Shown here in pieces: positions 34,500 through 46,589 of a stretch of 64,000 nt of DNA. The notes under the pieces were generated by a model, which saw only the letters and a list, made by a program, of their open reading frames with translations, made no database searches and was not told the DNA's origin. The position numbers and the translations under genes are program-made. Origin of the DNA: Clusia tigrina (Eukaryota; Arthropoda; Insecta; Diptera; Clusiidae); contig OV050032.1 in the NCBI GenBank assembly GCA_920105625.2, forward strand, positions 199,089,291-199,153,290, given 5' to 3'. Every line of letters starts with the position of its first letter. The first letter of the stretch is position 1.

Positions 34500-34895
34500 C
34501 TCTATCAATATATCTTTCTAACAATATAACTAACCCTCTATCTATAAATCTCTCTAACAATCTATCTCTCGATCAATAATTTCTCGATCAATACATCTAT
34601 CTATCAATATATCTCTCTATCAATATACCTCTCTATCAATATATCTCTCTATCAATATACATATCTCGATCAATTTATCTCTCGATCAATATATATCTCT
34701 ATCAATACATCTCTCTATCAATACATCTCTATATCAATACATCTCTCTATCAATACATCTCTCTATCAAAACATCTCTCTATCAATACACCTCTCTATCA
34801 ATACACCTCTCTATCAATACATCTCTCTATTAATACATCTCTCTATCAATACATCTCTGTATCAATACATCTCTCTATCAATACATCTCTCTACC
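34500..34895. repeat. 16 bp tandem repeat (ATCTCTCTATCAATAC)
   Basis: About 25 units, looser at the left end and regular after 34600. Confidence 0.94.
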
Positions 34896-36095
34896 ATTAA
34901 ATTTGATCACTACTCCTCCCTCGATACGAACTACTGAAGCTAATTGCAGATGAGTTATCGACAGTTGCATAATGGAAAAGTAGGCGTGTCCATTGTGTGT
35001 TACTCTTAATACTGTGATCCAGTTTTCGCCCCTTGGATCAGGTAGTTTTTCAATAAAATATCTCTAATATCGCATCGGACACAGATGGAAATGGCTTAGT
35101 CGATTCGGGTAGTGATATAGATAGAAGGATGAAAGGTGCCTGCCTGACAAGAGTACTTCTGGGCGTGGCAGATATTTTCGACCAGTTCGTACTCCCATTT
35201 TATAGAATATGGAGGAAACTAAAAAATAAATGATAGGAGAGAACCGACCGTAAAAGCTGTTCTCGTCTCTAACCCTCTCTTGTTCCGCCCCGGTTTTCCT
35301 ACAGGGGCACGTACGTACAAGTGTATGTGAGTATGCAGGAACAAACTTGAACCACAGAGGGCGTTCTTGTTGTGTTTACGAATCTTTCTTTGCCTGTGCC
35401 ACGTGTTGCACCACAATAAATTGCAGTTTATTCCTTTACGGGGATTTTCATGTGCTGCATTTGCACTGCATTTGCGTTTGCAGCTAATTTACGAGCATGG
35501 CCCGCATGTTGGCAGTTACTTTACTTTGGCCAAGAGTGACATTTTTAGTGGTAATAAAATAAATAACATGACAAGTGCGACCGAATAATTTACACAGTTC
35601 TTAAAAGTAGCAAACAAACAACGCTAAGCCTCCGCCTGTGCATAAACTACGCACACATGCCCACAGAGGGCGGATTGATAAGTTCACGCAACAAACAAGC
35701 GGGAGCTAATGAGCCTCCTTGACCAGGTGCCTACTTTCTGGCACCTAGTGAGAGTCAGACTTTACAGCACCTCCTTTGCTTCTCGGTAAATTTCATAAGA
35801 GAATAATTTCCACTTATCTCCCCCTTCAATTTATAGAGTAGCCACTTGAGTAGTCAAAAGCGAGACATACGTCCATAGATAGACTCGTTCGGTTAGGTTC
35901 CAGTTAACACAAACATAACAATTGCTCTCATCTCCTGCATGATGATAGAAGAGGGATATTCTGCAACTAAAAGGAGCGTGTTGCAGGGGTAATAAGAATA
36001 ACCTTCTTAAGTTAGTACATAAGATGCCACAATGGGCCTTGAACAGACCTAAGGGAGTCTTAGGACAGCCATATAACCTAGTACATAAGAGTGCC
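34896..36095. other. Unique intronic block
   Basis: Contains no supported gene. The immediate left flank of copy B (35995-36095) shares scattered words with the left flank of copy A (31060-31120), so the duplication may once have been longer. Confidence 0.4.
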
Positions 36096-38294
36096 GAACC
36101 GTTTTGGAACTACATCTGTGAACGAACCAACGAAATTCTTCACAAAATGTATACTATTCTCCAAACAAAGTTGGTAGATAATCCAATCGTGATATACTCA
36201 AGGTGTTTCCTCAACCATTCACGGCATACAAAGCACTTTCTCAATCATTTTATAGCAGATTCCAGAATGATTCCTCCATATCAAACGACTTTTATAGGCA
36301 CCTCTGGACCCATTTAAAGTTCAGTCATTTTCATCACTCTCGGCAACTTCCTCGCTGAATCTCAAAAATGTTTCTCATCAATGCCTTGTGTGGTTACGAT
36401 TAGTTCGACGAATTACGTCTCTCTCTCTCTCCAATTTGCTTATCAATAATCTATTGAGAATCTGCAGATATAGACATGGATAATGGCAGGCAGCGACAAC
36501 CAGCAACAATTTTATATTTAAATCTTGAGTAGCAATCAAGAAAAGGGTCTTGGAACTTACCCACATAGAAGATGAGCTCGGTTCCTTCTTTGCTCTGTGC
36601 AGTTTACAGGGAATGCCGGTTCCGTTCACTCATTCCGATAATCCTCAGACAAAGCTTCACTGAAGTAGTTCCGAATGTTCGGGTGTTGACTCCAGAAGGA
36701 CGGGCGGAGATCGATAAATCAACTTGGGAACGGCCCCTGGGCAAGATTGTACACACTCGTATGGAGACGGAACACTTGTTTCGTACTTTACTTGACTTGC
36801 TTCAAACCAATCACGGAGCCATTGATTTTCCTCAAAATTGTTTCGTGCTCGATTCTGAATTATATTTTTCAGTATTCAAAGTTGAAGCACATAAAACAGA
36901 AGTTTATTCCAGAAATAAATCGAAATAATTATCCTGCCCTGTCCGTAAAAGGACGCTAGGGGCAGGATAATTATTTGAAGGTCCTTCCATCAAGACTGGA
37001 AGGTAATATTTTTTCATATAATTATTTTTTTATAAATTGGAAGTCCTTTCTCATCATTTGCCTACAGGACCAAATGGCCTGCTCCAGTAGCGGAATGGCG
37101 CCGGTCACTTCGAATACAATATCCCTATTGCTGCAACAACCGCCAAAACTGCAGCATCAGTTACAGTATCCACAATGTCCCTATAACCGAGTACTTCCTC
37201 ACCAATCGCGTTCCAATCGCGTTCCAAGCGCGTTCCAAGCGCGTTCCAAGCGCGGCCCAGGCGCGGTCCAGGTGTGTGCCTAGCGCGATTTTACCGCGAC
37301 CAAACCGAACTATGCTCAAGTGGCCTCGTAGTGTGTAGAATAAAGATAAATTTGCTTTTGTTTATATGAGTACATCGAATATAAATAAATGTATATAATA
37401 TAAATGAATCCTTTCCGAGTCTTGTTGTCCTTTAAAAATGGTGTTGGGGATTGAACTCTTCAGGGGGGGTCGGCTTCAGAGCTGGACAAATTGTGAATTT
37501 AAATTTAATTTCAATTGCTGAAGGACCCACGCAGCTCCAAGTAGTTTAATCTCCTTTAAACTGAAGTTTCTTAAAGGATTCCGTCGGTCTGTTTTGTAGC
37601 TGGATCCTGCACCGCTGGCGCTGTTCGGCCTACACTGGAAGGAATGGAAAATAGAGCAGCCGCCTCTACAATTTGACTGCTGCTCACCAATTATTTGGTT
37701 TCACAAATCGGAAGCTTCATGTGAGGACTGGGTCCCTGCTAAGCCCACTGTTGAGTCTCGTGCTGGCTGGAAGCGCATTGTCACACTAGCATAGGTGCCT
37801 TCTTAGAGCTACCCAAGCTTTACTACAATTATTGATAGAATATGGTAGTCTGGGAATCATGGAGGGAATGGATTCGCTTCATGCCTCTCATTATCCCAAT
37901 TTTTATCGCCTTCTCTGGTGTTGCCACTCATTTGGAGCATATTTGGAAATGGAATTCCACACGCATCGGTTGACGAAAGGATTTAGGTTACATTTGTATA
38001 TGTGCGAAGTGATGTCTGCAGTTTTCTAAGTCGCTTGTTCTCCCTTTCATTTCACCTTCTTGCTGGGCCACGAGTTCGTAGGTGTATTTACTACACAGAT
38101 TTTGTATGGACCAAGTGTTCCACTGGCTTTCTAGGGCCTTCCCCGTTGTGGATCTTTGCCGGTCCTAGACTATCTCAATAAGAGCTTCTAGCCATTAATC
38201 GCTCACCAAGTAGATTAGTGTCCCATTTCCCGTCATTATTATCCCATACACGTATTTTCTGCTCATTGAACGACGCAGGCAATTCAATTCCAAT
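36096..38294. repeat. 2.2 kb duplicated segment, copy B
   Basis: Second copy of 31121-33319 in the same orientation, 2.8 kb further on. Differences include four CGCGTTCCAA(G/T) units near 37205-37255 against three in copy A, and a longer G run near 37465. The left end is GAACCGTTTTGGAACTACAT; matching stops at ATTCAATTCCA (about 38294). Confidence 0.93.
36923..36976. other. Perfect 17 bp inverted repeat (hairpin) in copy B
   Basis: Same hairpin as at 31951-32004: arms 36923-36939 and 36960-36976, identical loop. Confidence 0.95.
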
Positions 38295-38869
38295 TGTCTA
38301 CACGAGCGTCTGTGAACGGCATTATATGGCATGCTTCGGATTAAAATTGGACAACTAGTTGGCAGGGTGGTTGCTGGGCAGGCGGGGCCAGGCAGCCATA
38401 ACATTTGAACCGTTTGCAAGTGTCCAAGAAACAAGTTCTCCATCGCTTTATTGCATTTCACAGATGCAGTTGAGATTGAATTTTTTTATTTTCGTCTAAG
38501 AAACAATCCAAACGTGGCATGGCTATATGGGCGTCCATTATGGTTTAATTAAGAGTTGCGGTAGGAAATTTGTTAACGGCCGGATTTGGAGCGCAGACAC
38601 ACAAACAACAACGTAAGCAACAGCAGAAGGTGTAACAGTAGCAAATTGGCAATGACTTTATTTCATACCAGCAACATCGATATCTGTTATTAATTCAGTG
38701 CCAGACCAGTTGTAAATTGATAGGAGCAGGGGTGGGTCAATCTTGAGAGAAACATTTGAGTGGCATGAAATTGGAGCTGATACAAAGACAACTGGAACAT
38801 GCATTAGAATAATGAAAGAAACCAACTCCAAACGTACGCAGATCAGGAGAGATATTTTAAAGAAGACGA
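38295..38869. other. Intronic DNA, nothing recognised
   Basis: Unique sequence between copy B and the 31 bp array. Confidence 0.45.
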
Positions 38870-40285
38870 TTAAGAGAGGTTCAATCTTCGAAGAATAAGA
38901 TTGAGAGAAGTTCAAACCTCGAAGAATAAGATTCAGAGAAGTTCAATCCTCGAAGAATAAAATTGAGAGAAGTTCAAACCTCGAAGAATAAGATTCAGAG
39001 AAGTTCAATCCTCGAAGAATAAAATTGAGAGGAGTTCAATCCTCTAAGAATAAGATTGAGAGAAGTTCAATCCGTGAAGAATAAGATTTAGAGAAGTTCA
39101 ATCCTCGAAGAATAAGCTTGAGAGAAGTTCAATCTTCGAAGAATAAGATTAAGAGAAGTTCAATCCTTGATGAATAAGATTACGAGAAGTTCAATCCTTG
39201 AAGAATAAGATTAAGAAAGTTCAATCCTTGAAGAATAAAATTGAGAGAAGTTCAATCTTCGAAGAATATGCAATCCTTGAAGAATACGATTGAGAGAAGT
39301 TCAATCCTTGAAGAATAAGATTGAGAGAAGTTCAAACCTCGAAGAATAAGATTCAGAGAAGTTCAATCCTCGAAGAATAAAATTGAGAGAAGTTCAAACC
39401 TCGAAGAATAAGATTCAGAGAAGTTCAATCCTCGAAGAATAAAATTGAGAGAAGTTCAAACCTCGAAGAATAAGATTAAGAGAAGTTCAATCCTTGAAGA
39501 ATAAGATTGAGAGAAGTTCAATCTTCGAAGAATAAGATTTAGAGAAGTTCAATCCTTGAAGAATAAGATTAAGAGAAGTTCAATCCTCGAAGAATAAGCT
39601 TGAGAGAAGTTCAATCTTCGAAGAATAAAATTCAGAGAAGTTCAATCCTTGATGAATAAGATTACGAGAAGTTCAATCCTTGAAGAATAAGATTAAGAAA
39701 GTTCAATCCTCGAAGAATAAAATTGAGAGAAGTTCAATCTTCGAAGAATATGCAATCCTTGAAGAATACGATTGAGAGAAGTTCAATCCTTGAAGAATAA
39801 GATTAAGAGAAGTTCAATCCTCGAAGAATAAGCTTGAGAGAAGTTCAATCTTCGAAGAATAAAATTCAGAGAAGTTCAATCCTTGATGAATAAGATTACG
39901 AGAAGTTCAATCCTTGAAGAATAAGATTAAGAAAGTTCAATCCTCGAAGAATAAAATTGAGAGAAGTTCAATCTTCGAAGAATATGCAATCCTTGAAGAA
40001 TACGATTGAGAGAAGTTCAATCCTTGAAGAATAAGATTAAGAGAAGTGCAATCCTTGATGAATAAGATTAAGAGAAGTTCTATCCTCGAATAATAAGATT
40101 AAGAGAAGTTCAATCTTCGAAGAATAAGATTAAGAGAAGTTCAATCCTCGAAGAATAAAATTGAGAGAAGCTCAATCTTCGAAGAATAAGATTAAGAGAA
40201 GTTCAATCCTTGAAGAATAAGATTGAGAGAAGTTCAATCTTCGAAGAATAAGATTTAGAGAAGTTCAATCCTCGAAGAATAAGAT
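38870..40285. repeat. 31 bp tandem repeat, about 45 copies
   Basis: Unit AGATTGAGAGAAGTTCAATC plus CTCGAAGAATA. A shortened unit (GAATATGCAATCCTTGAAG) recurs about every 230-480 bp in the same neighbourhood of variants, marking larger duplications. Confidence 0.96.
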
Positions 40286-40471
40286 CAACAACTCAGAAAC
40301 CAGCTTCAAATTGAGATGTTGTTCTATTTATTCGAGGGTGGGATCTGCAAATTTTCTCCGCCGGTGTCAAAATAGTTTGTTGTTGATCTATTCTACTCTT
40401 AATGAAGATTCGGAGAGAGTAGAAATCCAAAGATAGAGTAGAAAAACAAAAGGATATGCTAGTATATGGAC

Positions 40472-40515
40472 CTAGGTTAAGTTAGGTGAGGTTTTCGTGG
40501 CAGCCAGTCTACAGT
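40472..40515 (-). mobile_element. Very short LINE 3' end
   Basis: GGTTAAGTTAGGTGAGG then TTTTCGTGGCAGCCAGTCTA matches the terminal bases of the LINE copies at 10584 and 42519. Minus orientation. Confidence 0.7.
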
Positions 40516-40563
40516 CTATAACGGAATAGAACGTCCACAAGTCCCTAAAACTCGCTTGGAAAT

Positions 40564-40640
40564 TTGGTTGAGTACTGTTGCACACTTCAGTTCTGTAGCA
40601 CACTTCAGTCCTGTTGCACACTTCAGTCCTGTTGCACACG
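40564..40640. repeat. 18 bp tandem repeat, 4 copies
   Basis: Units of GTTGCACACTTCAGTCCT. Confidence 0.9.
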
Positions 40641-42144
40641 ATTTTACGTTGAGATCAGGTGCAAATACTTTATGCACCGTCAGCATGGTCGTCACCGTGC
40701 TGGTAAGTCCGACTCCTCCATGGCTACCGACTAAAAACCCCTACTCTCTTCGGGAATTTTGTCCGCCCTGGAAGACTGTTTCGGTACTACTTCAGCCACC
40801 CATAACCTATGGAGAGTTTTGTTAAGCTTTCTTCCTGACTTCCAGTTACCATCGGGATTCCTCGTGCAATAAGGTTAATGGCAACAGCACACTTGCAACA
40901 TTCTCTTTTATGGGAGAGCGGAAGGACGGACACAGACTTTTGTAGGGAAACGCCGAAATAGCAATCGTAAAAGCGCTCAATCAACATAAACCGAATCCAC
41001 ACACAGTTGACGCGGGGAAATGGGTTTCATTTTGAACAGTTTTCTCTATGACCCGCCATACATGGGAGGGAAGGAGGGGTCTATGCTTACCATAGCGTAT
41101 GCTAATCAAGGATTATAGGCAATGCACTCATAAAAAGGCAGCTACCGAAACATTTTTTATAATTTTTCCATATTTGCAAGTTTTCCTCGGAAGACCGCAA
41201 CAAAGAGACAAAAAGGTACCAATTTTTATGTGCCTGCACTGCAGCAACTCATGAGCCATAAAGCAATAAAGCCGCTCGCTGCTGACTTTGTGGCTGCAAC
41301 AACTTCGTCGTCTCCAGTGTGCAAATTGAAAGGCGAGCAGTGGTGTAGGTGCCGTCGCGCAGACCTCCTGTATCGTCCGGCAGAGCAGCCGACGACCAGC
41401 GACGTTGCTGTGTGCTGGCGGCGACTCCTTCCCTTGTGGAGCCGCGATGAGGCTTACGGCCACATCATGCGTGTGACAGTGACAATTTTTATGAAAGTTT
41501 TGTGCAATAATAAAAACTCGCTTTTAATTTCTGCCACAAACAAACAAAACCAACAAAAAATATAAATAAATAAAGGAGGAGGAAAAAACTATCCGAGAAG
41601 GAGACACTATAAAAATAAGTGGATTTTTATTGCCCTGCGAAGTGATGCTGCTCAGATTTTTAACGCTGAAATTTAACAACAGCTGATTTAATCTTCCTTA
41701 ATCCTTCTGCCGTCTGCTGCTGCTGCTCATTTGGTTTTTGTTGACTTGTTTCCATGGAAGCACTTTATTCCCTCCTCACTTTTGTGTCTGTTTGTTTTTT
41801 GTTGGTTGTTTTGGTGGCTTTTTCAATATTGTTTTCACTGCCGGAGCAGTGGCGTGACAGACTGACAGAATCTTTAAGGAGCTGTTAAGTAAACAGTACG
41901 CATGTGTGCACGCCATGTTCGGCTTTATTGGCCGCGACACAGGAGCGCTGCAGCACGATTGTTGTGTAGACGACACCCAGAGAAGGAGAAGAGGGGGCCT
42001 GAAGAGAACGACCACGCAGCGAGGGCACGCACGCACACACACTCAGTCAGAATGTGAAGTGTTGTTTTTGTTAATTATGCATGGTGTTGTCATTTGGAGG
42101 CATAATGAATGAGAAAAGGAAAATGGAAATCAATGCTGACATTT
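40641..42144. other. Intronic DNA, no gene supported
   Basis: Unique. Blocks at 41210-41470 and 41640-42110 have CpG-rich stretches and could be regulatory. Overlapping frames occur on both strands at 41128-41565 but show no recognisable domain. Confidence 0.4.
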
Positions 42145-42365
42145 AAAAGGGCAACGGCAACAACAACAACAACCAGAACAACAACAATAAACAGCAGCAA
42201 CAACAACAACCACAACAACAGCACCAATAAATAGCAACAGCATCAGCACCAGCAACAGTCGCAACACCAACAACAACAACAACAACAACAACAATAAACA
42301 GCAGCAACAACAACAATAATAAACAGCAGCAACAACAACCACAACACCAACCCCAACAACAACAG
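42145..42365. repeat. CAA/CAG trinucleotide run
   Basis: About 220 bp of imperfect CAA with CAG, ACC and AATAA interruptions. Confidence 0.95.
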
Positions 42366-42557
42366 AATCGGCATCAGCCAAAACCCGAAAATAGATTCAA
42401 GCGAAAGATCATTCACAGTCGTAGAGGCTGCCAAAGAGACCAAAGGTGAACGGAAGGCACACTCACTGAGACTGGAATGCCTCGACTTCTCAACTAGTTT
42501 CAACAGAAGGATATGCTCCTCCTAGGTTAGGAGGTTAAGTTTTCGTGGCAGCCAGTC

Positions 42558-42754
42558 TTTGAAAGATCTGTCGTCGGTACGGGACCATACTAGCTGCACG
42601 TTATCTAGAGTTCAACCAATGAAACGATCTTGCGATCGCTTGGTTTTAGTCTAATAAAAGCACACGTTCCAAAAGGACCGCGTTTAATATTGCATGTATT
42701 AGCTCCAGGATTACCAAGTTATCCAAGTAACTGTTAACGATCTAAGGAACCATA
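42558..42754 (-). pseudogene. 18S rRNA fragment inserted in a LINE tail
   Basis: Read on the minus strand this 197 bp runs from TATGGTTCCTTAGATCGTTA through GAGCTAATACATGCAAT, GTGTGCTTTTATTAGACTAA, CCAAGCGATCGCAAGATCGT and TGGTTGAACTCTAGATAACG to GTACCGACGACAGATCTTTC. These are hallmark words of the 5' domain of insect 18S rRNA. Compared with the canonical sequence there are a few changes near 42705 (AATCCTGGAGCT for AATTCTAGAGCT and a lost base in AACTGTGG). Both edges fall exactly inside the LINE tail words GCCAGTCT and ACAGACC, which are contiguous in the uninterrupted copy at 10617. It is in the same sense as the LINE RNA. Confidence 0.92.
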
Positions 42755-43393
42755 CAGACCAACTCACTCAGACCACACTATGGGTCCATTAGGATACCAT
42801 CGAGTAGAACTGCACCTCTACCTCACTCGTGAAACCATTTCGAAGCCCTAATAAAGCGCAGGATTTGTTTGACCTTCTTCCTGTGTGTCGATGCTAATGC
42901 TGTACTAAAGAAGAAAAGCTCTCGATACGATTTACAACTAGTTATCTCTAACTTTTCACTTATGATATGACGCTAAGGACCTTTAAATAGTGAGTTATCA
43001 CTGATATATAGCATCTAACCTTCATTCATGTGTAGTAATGAATATTGAAAGTGCCATTTCAACACAATATGACAGTAGCAAACATAAACTGGATTCCAGA
43101 AGACTAATCGGTATCTCATACTCCTGCATATTTGTCCATACATTCGGTATTGGAAGGATGAACAGATCCTTATAAGACATATGCAAAAAATAAGCGGGAT
43201 CGGAACCTCATTTATAATTACCTCATCTAGACTGCTATTGATGATTTAAGGATAAGAATATACAGCAACATACACTAGGTACGTAGGTAGGTAGGAGTGG
43301 CCGCCCAGTTTGGCAAAAGCACATTTGAGCCCACATAATGGCCCATTGTGATACCACGGTGTGGCGCCATTCAAGCACTCACTAAAAGTTCTC

Positions 43394-44047
43394 TTACTTG
43401 GGATGGTGATAGTCAACGCAAGGATAGGGCATACTACATACTACAACATACACTAAGTTGATAGTTGGGCCACATTGGCACGCCCACAATTCACACAGAA
43501 GATTTATAAACAATATATCAAGTTGAGGGATCTTGCTCACATCTAAGATATATTCTCCAAAACACCTGAGTCTTTTGTGTGCCAAATGTCCACAGTCTGT
43601 GATCAGGTGCAGTGAGGTTTCGTCACTTTCTCCACAGAATCGACAGATGGCATCTGAAGATATACCCAACTTGTTCATATGTTAGTTGAGTCTAAAATAC
43701 CCGCTTAAAATGCCTGTGATGATTCTTAATTTACTCCGAGATTTGCTTATTAACTCTTTGTCTCTTTTAGGATTAAAATCTCCCAGAAGAGCTTTGGACT
43801 GTCTTAATCCCGGAAGAGTTTTCCAAGTTTGACTTCTTTTTGCATCTGTACACTTCTTCAGCAGTCCTCCAATGGTATTGGATGATAGTCCACAGAAGGG
43901 TTCAGGGCCGTTGAACTGAGAGGCCGCAGCCTTCCTAGCTAAGCTATCAGACCGCTCATTTCCCTCTACTCCTATGTGGCCTGGTACCACATTATAGATA
44001 ACTTGTCTAAACTGCCTACGGAGTTTAGCTTCCCAATACAGTCCCAT
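43394..44047 (-). pseudogene. LINE ORF2 C-terminal remnant (RNase H and zinc-finger-like region)
   Basis: Two adjacent minus-strand pieces, 44047-43682 and 43678-43394. The first holds the second half of RNase H (VPGHIGVEGNERSD with conserved H, N and D) and ends SKLRIITGILSGYFRLN; the second starts MNKLGISSDAICRFCGES with the zinc-finger-like motif. They are separated by one stop codon in what should be one reading frame. The protein would have copied LINE RNA into the genome; this remnant cannot. Confidence 0.85.
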
Positions 44048-44345
44048 ACAAGTTTAGACCTCACCAAGGGTGAGAGCTCAGACTCTTGAGTGCTGCTTGA
44101 CTATGGGAAAGTATCACGATGTTTTTCCTTCGATATTTCCTGTCAATGTTGATAGTATCACGATGTTTTTCCCCCGATATTTCCTGTCAATGTTGACCTT
44201 GGAACATCTTTCAATAGCGTGAATCTCCGCTTGAAAAATGCTTGTGAACCCATTGGTTCCCAGTAGTTGGTTCTAGACCCAAATACTCCTGCCCCAGTTC
44301 CGTTCCATTGTCTTAGAACCGTCAGTATACCATAAGAGACGTAGT

Positions 44346-45833
44346 ATGCATAACTCGAGTATTATTCATCATATATCATCATATTCATCAACAAAATTTG
44401 TTACCATCGTGCGAAATTGATATGCGAAAGTTAGTGCTCAATGTGGGCGTGGCTGCGAATACCCATCTTCGTTCAGATTCAGTGATCAATATCGCCCACT
44501 TTATTTCTGCATATATAGTTTGATAACTGACGAGTATCGTAGAGAATCTCACAATCGGTCTAAACCGGTTTTAAATTCATTTGCTTCACCAGAATTGTTC
44601 AGTTTAGAGATGGCCCTCAGAGACACACGCTTCGTCATCGCTTGCTTCGCATAGGGTATCTTGCAGTGGGTCTAAACCGGTTTTAAATTCATTTGCTTCA
44701 CCAGAATTGTTCAGTTTAGAGATGGCCCTCAGAGACACATGCTTCGTCATCGCTTGCTACGCACACAGTTGATAGCGATCACATATCATCGGACATCGGA
44801 CATCGGCCGTTGGCTTCTTCCTTCCAAACCATAGCTTTTTGTTCAGGATCTCCTTGAGTCCGTTCTCTTCCCAAGTTCTACTGTACGTATCTTCAGACTA
44901 TTCGTGTTACAGCTTTCTGGCAGTGCTTACACCGTTAGTTCCTTTAGAATGGGCTCCCTAAAAAACACAAACTCATTAGAAATTGCAGAGCACAGTTCAT
45001 TTCCCACAAACAAACCATTTGGCACTTCAGAGAATGTCACTGCCAGCAGTTCAATTACATGGGAACTGCATGGTCACCTCCAACACTCCATGACTGTAAA
45101 AATACAGTCCATTGAAGACGCCCAAAATGCCAACTAGTGTGGATGTTTGTCCTTTAATGAATGGCGCTTGGCTTTCGGACCATTACTCAGCGCTTTAAAG
45201 ACACACGACTGAATGGCAGGCAGGCAGGCTTTAAACTGTGCCTGATCACGAACTGAGACTGAGACGTGTTCCTGCATAAATACCAAAACGCTGTTCGAGC
45301 CAAAACGCCATCATTGCCCAATGGCAATAGCACACTTCAGTCAGCAGTAAAACCGGCAACTGTCATAAGCGGACAATTTAACAAATGAGCCGTCATTACT
45401 CCGCCAAGTGAGCTGTAGTAAGTAGCCTCTTACAGAAGTAACTCGTACTAAAACAAATAAACAAGTGGCAGTCGCATGCGGTCGGTCTGCGCACGTAATG
45501 CCACTAATTAGTGGAGTCAAATATCGTTACTCGTTTCTTCCATTCACAGAAATCGTAACCAAATAGTAACGATATCTGGCAATGGGAACAGTGACGAATT
45601 GGACCAGGGCAGACGCCGCGTTTAACAAAGAAACCTAACGAGCTCCCTGCATTCGAGAAGGTTGGCAGCAGGGATAAACTATAACTGGGCAGCACAGTTC
45701 CATGTCGTGGATCAATGACAACTCGTTAGAAATAACGACTTCGTTAAGTACATACAAATTTCGAAATAGAAGCTGGCTAACAAGGAATTTTTCGTGCTGT
45801 GTCCCACTGCGTCTGTAAACACAACGAGCAAGC
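44346..45833. other. Intronic DNA with a 112 bp duplication
   Basis: GGTCTAAACCGGTTTTAAAT starts at 44557 and 44669, giving two near-identical 112 bp copies. The rest is unique; 44770-45500 shows no gene. Confidence 0.6.
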
Positions 45834-46065
45834 ATATCTTCGAGAGGGTCTAAATAGTTTCCAGTCCCTGCCAAAGCCTTACAGCAAAATGTGTTCTCGT
45901 AGCATAGCTTCGAGAGGGTCTAAATAGTTTCCAGTCCCCGCCAAGCCTGACACTGAAATGTGTTCTCATAGCTTTAAGTGGGTCTAAATAGTTTCCAGTC
46001 CCCGCCAAGCCTGACACTGAAATGTGTTCTCATAGCTTTAAGTGGGTCTAAATAGTTTCGAGTCC
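45834..46065. repeat. About 65 bp tandem repeat, 4 copies
   Basis: Units contain GGGTCTAAATAGTTTCCAGT followed by CCCGCCAAGCCTGACACTG; last copy diverges. Confidence 0.9.
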
Positions 46066-46089
46066 CTGCAACTTTTGATCCCTAATCGC

Positions 46090-46410
46090 ATAACACGTCA
46101 CTTAAAAAGTTCATTTTTGCATATGCTATTTTTGAGGAAGCTTTTTCACATACAAAATTGAAGCTTTAAGCTCTTTTTTGCATATGCAATTTTTGAGGAA
46201 GCTTTTTCACATACAAAAATGAAGCTTTAAGCTCTTTTTTGCATATGAAATTTTTGAAGGAGCTTTTGTCACATACAAAAAGGAAGCTTTAAGCTCTTTT
46301 TTGCATATGCAATTTTTGAAGAAGCTCTTTTCACACACAAAAAAGAAGCTTTAAGCTCTTTATTGCATATGCAATTTTTGAAGAAGCTTTTTTCACATAC
46401 AAAAAGGAAA
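46090..46410. repeat. About 63 bp tandem repeat, 5 copies
   Basis: Units contain GAAGCTTTAAGCTCTTTTTT and GCATATGCAATTTTTGA, with an AAGCTTTAAGCTC inverted word. It directly follows the 65 bp array but is unrelated to it. Confidence 0.92.
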
Positions 46411-46589
46411 GTTTTTACGTGACGAGTTATTCGATCAATGATCAGTCGATTCGACACCAAATCTGATAAAGCAAAGATCACGAATCAGTCGCTTCGACAC
46501 CAAATCTGATACAGCAAAGATGTAATGACTTCAGCAGACCCCTAAATTTAAGCAATAGGTAGATAGGTATAGGGGTCGCCCTTCTGTTA

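Larger units (their letters stand above)
42519..44345 (-). mobile_element. 5'-truncated LINE with RNase H domain (copy 2)
   Basis: Minus strand, read from high to low coordinate: start of RNase H (WYTDGSKT, then FQAEIHAIERC, about 44340-44200, with frame breaks), its end with VPGHIGVEGNERSDSLAR (43682-44047), then a short zinc-finger-like region C-x2-C-x8-H-x4-C (43394-43678), and about 870 bp of 3' untranslated sequence ending in a CCTAACCTA-type tail near 42519. RNase H after the reverse transcriptase is typical of I-like and related non-LTR clades. The reverse transcriptase and everything upstream are missing. An 18S rRNA fragment interrupts the tail. Confidence 0.88.

Noticed and set aside
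31121..38294. LTR retrotransposon with 2.2 kb LTRs
   Set aside because: The 2.8 kb between the copies has no gag, protease, reverse transcriptase or integrase, and the ends are not TG...CA.
38870..40285. CRISPR-like or heat-shock-element array
   Set aside because: No spacers; GAA and TTC blocks are one base apart rather than the two needed for a heat-shock element.
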